From Anaeramoeba flamelloides (taxonomy: Eukaryota > Metamonada > Anaeramoebidae), in assembly GCA_027625915.1 (NCBI GenBank), contig JANTQA010000008.1, positions 12,649,001 through 12,713,000 on the forward strand: a stretch of 64,000 nt of DNA, written 5' to 3'. Position numbers and translations under genes: made by a program. The notes under the pieces were generated by a model that saw nothing but the letters and a program-made list of their open reading frames with translations, had not been told where the DNA came from and made no database searches. Position 1 is the stretch's first letter; each line of letters starts with the position of its first letter. This document shows, piece by piece, positions 55,309 to 64,000 of this stretch.

Positions 55309-58300
55309 TCAAGAAACGAGATACTGAAGTTATATATTTGGGATAAGTTTGAAGGATAAAAAATAAAATTAAAAAAAACTACAATTTGTTTTCAGATTAT
55401 TGATTTTTTTGTGTTGGAAAAAATTTTGAAAAATCGATTTTGTAAAAATAGTTAGATCAATCACGTTTATTGGATATTATTTGATGAAAACACCGACCTG
55501 AATTCGAAAAAGAAACTCAAAAAAGTTTCATAATTTTTGTTTAAATGAGTTGTGTTGAAAGAGACATATTCTAACTTGGCAAAAATAAAGTGATCAAAAT
55601 TTCCTCCAGAATTTTCCAAAACTATTGTTCATTTATCCATAAAAATGTTTCACTATTTAATTTCTCAAATTTGTTAAATTTGATTTCCAATTGGGAATTT
55701 TGGTTTTCGGCAAGTGTTTCTTCGATTTTTTCAATTTTTGTTCGAAAATTTGTGTTTTTTTTTTTTTTTGTCAATCAACTTAAACCTTATCTTTAGATCC
55801 GAAAGGCCTATTCTAATTCCAGATAACACTTTTGAAAATAAATTTGTGAATTAATAATACTTCATTATGTCAGTTATTAAACAAAAGACACAAGACTTGA
55901 TGTTTCATGAGTTAGTCTGAACAAATAGATGAACTTTACCAGAAAAGAGAAAAATTACATTTTCTAATTTTTTTTCTCCTGCAATGTCAGAAATCGAGAA
56001 AAGAATAAAATCTCTCTTCTCCTTTTTTGCAAACAATACTGGTTTTTGAATAAAAAATGAGAATAATTTTGACTTCATTTTCAATTTCCTTTTTCACAAA
56101 TAGAAACCATTTATTACAACTTACTTGTTTGAAAACACAAATTTCACTGATTTCTTTTTGAAATAGAGTTGACAAATAACCTCCTACTCTCTTTTTGAAA
56201 ACGGTATATATTAAAGAAAATTCAGGAAAAAGGAAGTGACAATTTTTTCTCATTTAGAACACAAAAACTGGTCTGTAAAAAAATTAATTTTGGGCTGTGA
56301 AAAATACTCTTTCTATCATTAGAAACTATTTTTGCAGTGTTTTGTTCAATGTTGGACATTTTCCAATAAATGGTTAAAATAACTTTTCTAATTTGAGAAA
56401 TAAATAAGTAGAAACTAATTTTAAGGACTACGTTTCACATTGAAATTCAAGGTAAAATATGTTCTAATCAGGTTCTAGGTATTGGTAATTTTCACAAAAT
56501 TTTATACGGCGAGATCTAAGTAGCAAAAAATGGCATTTTTTGCATAAATTTTAGTCTCCTCGTATCTCGAAATGAAAAAGAACGTTGGCAAAAATTGGCT
56601 TTTTGAGAAAATTTCTTGTTATATGAAAGTGCCATACCCTGAGACCTTGTTAATAATTTTTTTCTATGTTTTAATGTTATCTTTGATTAGTTTAGAGGGT
56701 ATGAGCTCTACATATAAAAACCCAAAAAATAGGAAAGTGAAAAATTTTTGATGAAAAAGTCTGTTGTTTTACAATCAAGACATTTTTTGAATAGTGTCTA
56801 CCATAAAGTATTTGGTATTGTATCAAATCCTCTTTAATTCCCTATTCCCAAAATGAGAGAAAGATCATTTTTTCTTAAATGACAAAAAAATTTATTTTTT
56901 AAAAACAAAAACTGACTAATTTTTGTAAATTTAATTTCGAAAAGATCCTTTCATTAAAATAACTTCAAAACATTTACCACACAAGCCCCCAACCCAATTT
57001 CTATTGATACAACCAATTGGGTTTTGAGAAAAATGACCCAAACAAAAAAAATTTATCAAAAAAGCCTATTAAAAATGCCAAGTATGTTTGCATGAATTAT
57101 GTTGTCCCACAAACAATTCGATGAGAAACCCCTCTTAGCCATGGATGGGAGATTTAATTTAAGGAAAAACAAAAAGAACCAAAAAAAAATACGCCAAAAT
57201 CACACTCTCTTTGTAATAAATAATACATCCGTTCCTGCTCCTACCGTGAATATTTATAATTACCTGAAATTGATTTTCTATTCTGAAATTTTATTCATGT
57301 AAAACAAACAGTAAAAGGGTTATTAAAGCTCATTATAAACCGTAAAATTTATAATTAAAGATTAAAAATAAGTTTTCCATTTTTTTTTTTTTTTTGTTTT
57401 AGGAATTGACAAACAAATTCATTAAAAATACTTACACTAATGTGGATCTTCAATTCCCAAAATTATTAAAATACCAGCTTTTACAATTTAAAAACAAAGA
57501 TAGAAAAATGAACTTTCAAGTTTCCATGGTTTCTGTGGTTCAATAGTTTCTTTTCTTGAGAAAATTTAATTTTTGTCTTTGTTTTTACAAAAAAAAAAAT
57601 TATTTTAATGAAGAAAGAGAAGTGGAAAAATTTATCTTATGATAGAAATTGAATTCCCTATTTCTAAAAACACAACTTTATTATAGACAACCAATTTCTA
57701 TTTCTTATAAAATTTCACAGTAGGGTTGGAACGGATTAATTGTTTGTGGAGACAATGTAACAATTCAAAGCAACTCAATGATCAAAAACCATAGACAATA
57801 CCATCATTTAGATTTAAAGATGTTTGTTGAGAAGTGTTTTTAATGTAAAAAAATCGTGATTATTTTTCTTTTTCATTTTTACGATCCTTAACAAGGTGTT
57901 CGAGTTCATGTATCTCAAAATTTCTTTTTCATTTTTCACAAAAAAAATTACATAAAATGATTTTTTTGATCCAAATTGGAGAATATTTTAGAGATCCTAA
58001 CTTTACGATTCAAATAGAATTGAACCAAAAGCTTTTTATACAAATTGGTAAATCCGACACGTAGTTCTTAAGAGATCTTTTGAATTCAATAAAAATCATT
58101 ATCATTTGAGAACATTTTCCGAATCCTTCAATTATTAGCAAATGTTCAAAAAAAAACCCTTTAATTCAATAAGTTAAAAAGCAACCAATTTACGTAAGAT
58201 TTTGTTTTTTAAATGATAAAAATTCTCATTTAAATTAAGATAAAAAAATTTATCCAAATTAATTTATCATTTTATTAGATTGTTTTAATTTTATAATCAA

Positions 58301-58718
58301 AAAAGAACAAAACCAACAAAATTGTTGTTCAATGGAAACCAATGAGTATGTAGTAGTGGTTTGTTGTTTCTTCAGTTGCCAAAAAAACTTACCGTTTAAA
58401 GAAAATCCTTTTTTCATTATATAACTTTGATTATTTTTTTTATTGTTTTAATTTAACAATTTTTCATTCAATCACAAATTGAATACCTTTATTCAAACCA
58501 ATTTGATATTAAAACTATTTGTTAAATCCAGAAAATTCTAAATTAGGAAGGAAATTTGAATAAAAGTCACCTAATTATTTCTATTTTTTTTTAAATATTT
58601 ATTTTCTTTTTTTAATGACAAATAATTTACTTGATTTTTTTGAGAGAAAAATTTTTTCATTTGATCTTATATTTTAATAATTTCTTTTTTTAAATTAGAA
58701 CTTTAAGATAACAATATC

Positions 58719-58770
58719 ATACCTACTTCTGGTCTATCGTGGGTTTCTTTGATCGTTGGTTTGTAGGTAT
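58719..58770 (+). other. Hairpin in a local GC island, possible small RNA
   Basis: Perfect 8-bp stem ATACCTAC (58719-58726) with GTAGGTAT (58763-58770) around a 36-nt loop with unusually many G and C for this window. The outer CAATA and TTG extend the pairing imperfectly. It could equally be a small exon (an acceptor-like TTTAAG precedes it). Strand unknown. Confidence 0.25.
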
Positions 58771-59335
58771 TGTTGAAAAAAGAAATATACTGTGCTGTAA
58801 ATAACCCATGTTGACTACCTTTAACACATTTTAAAAATTTAACTCTTGCTTTTTTTTTTCAGACTTGGATATTTGAAGATAGGAAGTCACATATATTCCT
58901 GTTTCAGATTCAAATTGACTTTTGAAGTTATATCTTTGATAAATGTAAATGGGTTCAATCATATTAAATGCTTTTGTTTCAAAAATTTCGTCATATTTAC
59001 GAAATTTCTGAGATAAAATATTTATTCTTATAAATATTCAACATTCGATCTTTTTCTCATTTTTTTTGTCAGAAAATTTCATTTTAATCTTTCAATATCT
59101 ACACAATTCTTTTTTAAAATTTATTTCAAGAATCCTATTTCTTGTTTATATAATGTTTACATCATATAAATTTGTTACTTTTTTTTCTAAAGCCAACCAA
59201 AATTTTTTGCACAAAGTTAAATTTTAGTTATAGGTTGTTAATAAAAAACATAGCATATTTACACCACAATTAAATCTTTATTTCATAAATTTGAAATGAA
59301 AAAATCAAACAATTAACAAAACATTCTATTTCTAT

Positions 59336-59558
59336 TTGTTACAAAATAAATGAAATAAAATTTTCATTCAACTTTCCAAGAAAAAGATTTTATAATTGTA
59401 TATAATTTCAAATTCATATCTCTAAAAAGAAGTTGAATTATTCTTTTTTGTTTTTGAAATTGTTTCTTTGATGATTATAAATTAATTCTTGAGAGGTGTA
59501 AATTTATTTTTGAAAAGCTGAATGAAAATTTTGATTATTTTATCATTCAATAAACAGG
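59336..59558. repeat. G-family TIR element
   Basis: TTTTCATTCAACTTTCCAAG at the left, AAAAGCTGAATGAAAATTTTG at the right. Confidence 0.7.
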
Positions 59559-59564
59559 ATATGG

Positions 59565-59762
59565 AAAAAAAAAATCACTCATCTTTCCACAAAAAGATTT
59601 TTTTATTCATATAACATTTCAAATTTGTAATTCTTAAAAAAAAAATCAATTCTTTAATTTACCCTTTTAGAATTGGGAGACTTCGTGATTTTATTTTAAT
59701 TCAAGGAGTATAGTTTTTTGGAAAGCTGAATGAGAATTTTGATCTTTTTATTTTACAATTAA
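59565..59762. repeat. G-family TIR element, adjacent copy
   Basis: The left end is decayed (CACTCATCTTTCCACAAAAAG); the right end GGAAAGCTGAATGAGAATTTTG is good. The middle (TTTAGAATTGGGAGACTT) matches the half copy near 32120. It stands in tandem with the copy at 59336. Confidence 0.65.
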
Positions 59763-60965
59763 AGTTCTTTTTATTATTAATCTATAAACAATAAAAAATA
59801 ATTACTATTCGAAATTTGAATAAAAAAAAATCAAATTTATATAAACAAAAGAAAGTCATAAATGTATTGTATTCCTAAATTTAAACAGGGTGTTAAACAA
59901 CAATTGGTTAGGTTGATTGCCTAAAGAAAGGTAGAAATAGAATCATATATAATAATAAATAGTTATTTATCTTTCCCATCAAATGATAGAATATTGGTTT
60001 TTAACGGAATGGAATAGAGTGGAAAAGAGAAAATAAGAATTCGTTTGAATTATCGAATTAAATAAATCAAACTTTGACTTGATGTTTAAAACGACTTTTT
60101 TTGCAAAAGATCAATGAAAATTTTGTTACGTTTGTTATATTATCAAAAGTAATAATGATAAAATTATTGTTTTTTTTCTAAAAAAAAATGAAGTGGGTGA
60201 TATTTCAGCTCAATTTCTCATTTCTTCAAAAAATTTTTTATTTTTTGTTTTCTAGTTCACCCTAAACATCAATAAATGTTGCATTAAAAAAAAACCAAAA
60301 AATAAACAGATGAAAAATTTTTTAAAATTTTTCTTTGAGAAACTTGTGGAGTTGTCAAAATAAAATAGGAAAATGAAGGGAATTTTATTTAATTTTATAA
60401 TTCAAACTTTGTCCACAAAAATTTCCTTACCAATAAATCTATATTTATTTTTTGAAAAGTCTACTTTTTTTATCCTTTTTCAACTTTTTTTTACTAAATT
60501 TACAATAAACTAGTTACTTGGGTTAAATCTGAAGAAAATTGTAAAAACCACTTGTTTTTGGAATATTTTAGATGGTGATCTGTTTTAGTAAGAGGTTTAA
60601 CAAATTTAAAAAAAGATAAAAAGTTGATAAGTGAGATTTTATTATTCTTTTTTTTTTGGATTTAGTTAAAAAAAATAAAAAAATTCAAACAAATTTTAGA
60701 CTCTAATTAAAAACAAAAATTCTTCAAATAAATTTACTTAAACTTTTGATATTTTCTATTTTGGCAAAAAATCATTTTTCACATATAATCTTTTTTAACC
60801 ACAATCTAAAATTTTTATGAAGTCGAAGATTGATGATCCAAAAACCAAAATAACAAGACTCCACACCTGGCACAAGATAATCTTTTTTCAAATTTAAGTG
60901 ATCGTAAACCTTAAGATATCAAAAAAATCATTTTTACTTTTTGTAAAAAATAAATATAAAGTAGT

Positions 60966-61417
60966 GAAAAAAATATCTGAAAAGATTTTTAATAGTGAGT
61001 ATTATTAAAATTAGTTGTGTAATTTCTTTTATTTAAAATCAAATCCTTTTTTATTTAGAATCAAACTTTTTTAAATAGTAACTCATCAACTTTGTAAAAA
61101 GATGATGAAAGAAATAACACTGATTCAAAAAACCATCCAATCAATCAACAAGAATAAAAAATATCATTATCCATAACTATTGTAAACCTCTATAAAATTC
61201 ACTATTTGTTTTCAAAAAAAGTCGATCTACTTTCGGCTATCAAACAATTAAATGGAAATCCTAGAGAGGTACTTACTTTATATGAACTTTAGGTAGGTTG
61301 ATTATTAGTTTCATAAAAAAATTGGTTATTTATAAAAAGGATTTGATTGAAAATAACAGTTTTATACAACAATTTTCTTAATATTCAATCTTAAAAATCT
61401 TTTCAGATATTTTTTTC
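60966..61417. repeat. Fold-back element with 27-bp perfect core arms
   Basis: The core arms 60966-60992 and 61391-61417 are perfectly complementary, and pairing continues with mismatches inward to about 61052 and 61333 (AAATCAAATCCTTTTT/AAAAAGGATTTGATT). Sequence like its left arm recurs at the very end of the window (63950-63990). Confidence 0.75.
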
Positions 61418-62413
61418 ATATCTGGTATTTTTTCCCAACTATAATATTAAAGAATCCACTCTCCTTTACTTGACTTCTTTTCACACATAATATACTGAAT
61501 AATATTTTGGGATCCAAGTTATCCTTTCCATGACTTTTTACTTGTTTTCTGAATGGTAATAAAAGTAAACATTAAACGGGTTTTATTTTTAGTCTTTTAA
61601 AATCCCTATTTCCAAATACTGATAAATTCTAATAAATTTCCAAAAATTTTTAGTTCATTTTCCATTTTGATAAATATTTGAACTGTTTCTTATCCAACAG
61701 TCCAGGACAAAGAAAATTTTAAAGAAGAACTAATTTTACAGTGTTTCTTAACACTTGACCATATAATACTTTATTCAGAGCTTGAGCCGAAGAACTTCAA
61801 AAAGGAAAATCAAGCAAAAATTTCCAAACATAAATTGCAATTTATCAGTATTGAGTGAGTAAAATGAGAGCTCTTCATTTGAACCATTCAACAGAAAACT
61901 CTTGAAAGTTAATTTAGCACTTTATTAAACAAATTGTGAGGATTATTTAGCTGTCTTTGTTAACAAGATAGTAATATGATCAAATAAGAGAAAAAAATAT
62001 CAAATTTTAAATTTCTCAACTAATTTTGACTCTTAAACAAGTTTCAGAGTGGTTTTTTTGACAGGTAAATTATTCAAAAAAAAAAATAGCACAAAAAAAA
62101 AATTTGACAGGAACCTTTTGAAATTAAAATACCACAAAAAAAAAAATTGGATCAAGAAATTGTGGTTTAAAAAGCATTTAAAATTGGAGGAATCTCTTTT
62201 GTTTGTGCAGAAAATGTTTTTCTTTTAAGATTCAACACTTTGTGTACTTTTTTTATCTAATGAACCAAATTCAAAGATCCTAGACTCTTTTTCTTGATTA
62301 AATTATCTGGTGATGTAATTTACCAAGACTTGTTCAAAAGAAAACATACCAAGGGGTGAGATCATTTTTTTTCTCTAATTTATTCTCAAAACAATCAAAT
62401 AACCAAAACGAAA

Positions 62414-63268
62414 ATGAAAAGATACGAACTCCATGCATTTTACAAAATTGATGAAAACAAAACAACAGAAGAACTCCTAAAGATGATTCCTAAAGATTGC
62501 AAGCCAACAGAACGATTTCTGACACTTAACCAGACTGACGAGCCCGAGAAATCAAGGATCTTTTATTATGGGGCATTGGTTTTACATCGAAATGCCAACG
62601 AGCAAGATTTAGAAGGCATCAATGCAAAGATCCTGGAAATGAAACCCACAGTCCTTGATTTAGTTACAGGCCGTAACGAGAAGACAAATAAATTGGAGTA
62701 TTTACGTATCATCCAGACCTCGCGATACCTCTCTACTAACGATTATGAGGCGGTCAAAAAGGTGATGGCAGCTGACGTCAAATTCCTCGAAGAGCATGGA
62801 ATGATCGCCTTAAGAACAAAAACCGAGCTTGATGTTCTTGGATCACCTGAGGGGTATCCTTTAACTGATGAACAAGCACGTGAAATGGGGAAATATTTCG
62901 AGTTCCACTTCAAGCTCGAGTTATTGGAAGACTCTGGTTCCAATAACAATAAATATGACAACAAGCTCTATGACATTGGCAAAGAACTCCAAAAGTTATA
63001 TGGAACAATCGTCCCATTTTCCTACAACCTTGTGGAACCATACCAACGATTCTTAAACCTCCGTTTTTGGGATAATGGCTATAATAATATTGAAAAATTC
63101 ATCAAGTTATTCACCAAGAAAATTCTCGAATACGACTGTATTGTCTCAATTTCGAGAACTATTAGCGAATACATCGTACAAGATAGCTTAGAGGAATTCG
63201 ATTACCCTTGGATTGGTTCTTATGATGACAAAGTCAATCTGAAAGAAGTTTTGGAAAAGTTCAATTAA
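62414..63268 (+). CDS. Conserved-looking soluble protein, family unassigned
   Basis: 284 residues, single exon, ATG at 62414 after an A-rich leader, TAA at 63266-63268. No signal peptide, membrane segment or low-complexity tract, which is unusual for this window. It seems to have two similar lobes: RYELHAFYKI... (residues 3-150) and YFEFHFKLELL... (about 166-284), each a beta-rich start followed by helices. The second holds YQRFLNLRFWDNG and a C-terminal RTISEYIVQDS..EFDYPWI. I have a memory of bacterial uncharacterised proteins with the pattern FEWH-K...RFVTLR...E..V.DS...D..W, but cannot name the family. Codon use is higher in GC than that of its neighbours. It could be a laterally acquired gene; this is inference. 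Confidence 0.85.
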   Translation: MKRYELHAFYKIDENKTTEELLKMIPKDCKPTERFLTLNQTDEPEKSRIFYYGALVLHRNANEQDLEGINAKILEMKPTVLDLVTGRNEKTNKLEYLRIIQTSRYLSTNDYEAVKKVMAADVKFLEEHGMIALRTKTELDVLGSPEGYPLTDEQAREMGKYFEFHFKLELLEDSGSNNNKYDNKLYDIGKELQKLYGTIVPFSYNLVEPYQRFLNLRFWDNGYNNIEKFIKLFTKKILEYDCIVSISRTISEYIVQDSLEEFDYPWIGSYDDKVNLKEVLEKFN

Positions 63269-63744
63269 ATAAAATAATCCTCAAGTAGATCAAGGACTAT
63301 TTTTCTTTGAAATTTCTTTTGTCTTTAATTTAGTTCCACTTTTCTGGTAACTCTAAAAAAAGTGTCAATTTCTCAAAAAATCCACAATTTCAATTTTTTC
63401 TCCTTCATTTTTGATTTTTACTTTGAAATGATTTTTTTTTGAGTTTTTTTGTTTTTTCTTTTTTTTTTTTTTTTTTAAAGAATAGTTTTCCAATTTGTTT
63501 TTCAATAAAGAAAAGGTAAAAATTCTCACAATTTTGATTCCAGTTTTTTTTTTTTTTAAGAAGAGTTTATAACTTTAGAAATTTCGTAGATCCAAAAAGA
63601 AATTTTTTTTTTTTTGGTTATATGATTAGAAAAAGGATCTCAAAAAATTCCATAAAATTTTTTCGTGATTTTATTATTTTATCTATAGTAGGTTAAAAAA
63701 TACAGGACCTGAAAATAATCTCTAACAATTTTTTTAATTATGAG
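63269..63744. other. Downstream spacer
   Basis: T-rich sequence with several runs of 10-17 T and an AATAAAGAAAAGG that may serve for polyadenylation (63504). No gene. Confidence 0.4.
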
Positions 63745-63746
63745 TA

Positions 63747-63941
63747 CAGCTAGTTTCAAATTTAAGGCACAAACTTTGAAGGAAAATTAAGGCACAAAAA
63801 AATCTCAAATTAAGACACAAAATTTGGAATTTTTTTTTTTACAATCTGTTTTACTAGAATCTGAATTGTGTGCCTTAATTTGAGATTTTTATTGTGCCTT
63901 AATTTTCTTTGAAGTTTGTGCCTCAAAAGTGGAACTGACTG
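63747..63941. mobile_element. T1 MITE, 195 bp, diverged
   Basis: TA at 63745-63746 and 63942-63943. The arms are less alike than in most other copies (CAGCTAGTTTCAA left, GGAACTGACTG right). Confidence 0.92.
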
Positions 63942-64000
63942 TATTAGAAAATTGTTGTGTAATTTCATTTATTTTTAATCAAAACCTTTATATATATATA

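Larger units (their letters stand above)
55309..62413. other. Long intergenic region, 7.1 kb
   Basis: No supported protein gene. It holds an H-type end at 56419-56432 (TTTTAAGGACTACG), a K-linked stretch at 57260-57360, a GC-island hairpin (58719-58770), two G elements and a fold-back at 60966-61417. An inverted pair AACCCAATT...AATTGGGTT lies at 56992-57024. Open frames at 55590, 55987 and 57099 have no recognisable domain. Confidence 0.5.

Noticed and set aside
55590-57302. Open frames of 67-88 codons at 55590, 55987 and 57099
   Set aside because: Composition and length are as expected for chance frames, no splice context, no domain.
56419-58080. A 1.65 kb TIR element with ends TTTTAAGGACTACG and CGTAGTTCTTAAG
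   Set aside because: The ends match at only about 13 of 16 positions and the interior shows no paired structure; I keep only the left H-type end.
1-64000. CRISPR arrays, rRNA genes, prophage or LTR-type elements
   Set aside because: No regularly spaced direct repeats with unique spacers, no rRNA-like stretch, no long terminal direct repeats with gag/pol-like frames were seen.

Overview
The window is very AT-rich eukaryotic DNA with long A and T runs, microsatellites, and a few genes separated by kilobases of repeat-filled non-coding sequence. There is no sign of bacterial operons. Evidence for a unicellular eukaryote: GT-AG introns, a tRNA-His with internal A and B boxes and a T-run terminator, CK2 beta, VPS9, THH1/TOM1/TOM3 and Frag1/DRAM family proteins, and long K/E/N/S/G-rich low-complexity tracts inside proteins. 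My best guess is a free-living amoeboid protist (an Anaeramoeba-like genome would fit the protein style). This is inference, not proof.

Layout. 1-3.4 kb: fold-back repeats, no gene. 3.4-4.2 kb (-): a six-pass Frag1/DRAM/Sfk1-type protein. 6.0-6.7 kb (+): two candidate exons around a MITE. 6.8-8.6 kb: a dead IS5/Harbinger-like transposon, hit twice by a TA-targeting MITE and bracketed by arrays of short palindromes. 10.0-16.2 kb (-): the CK2 beta regulatory subunit in three exons, the last two 5.3 kb apart. 19.1-27.0 kb (+): a VPS9-domain protein whose domain is split by a 4.5 kb intron. 27-33 kb: nested repeats. 33.3-36.7 kb (+): a large protein with PH-like folds, repeats and a coiled coil. 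37-38.5 kb: a second dead transposase with its own palindrome arrays. 40.2 kb (+): tRNA-His. 41-48 kb: a purine-rich satellite and fold-back repeats. 48.4-55.3 kb (-): a THH1/TOM1/TOM3-like seven-pass protein split by a 5.9 kb intron. 62.4-63.3 kb (+): a compact soluble protein of unassigned family.

Three of the six well-supported protein genes are invisible as whole genes in any single reading frame, because a multi-kilobase intron cuts their conserved domain. I rebuilt them from domain continuity, reading phase and splice sites. In CK2 beta the joined zinc ribbon has the same cysteine spacing as the human protein.

Repeat families used below: T1 (about 197 bp fold-back MITE, TA flanks, eight full or near-full copies plus one fragment), B (about 400 bp TIR element), C (about 1.2 kb TIR element), D, E, F, G (about 220 bp TIR), H (about 520 bp), J, K, M, N (fold-backs). 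Boundaries are read by eye and are good to a few bases for T1 and the palindromes, and to tens of bases for the others.

The genes do not form one pathway. They are housekeeping signalling (CK2), membrane trafficking (VPS9), membrane proteins (DRAM-like, TOM-like) and proteins of unknown role. The most unusual feature is the nested repeat landscape: arrays of self-complementary 6-8-mers, with a different core in each array, around each transposase relic, and T1 elements inserted into the relics.
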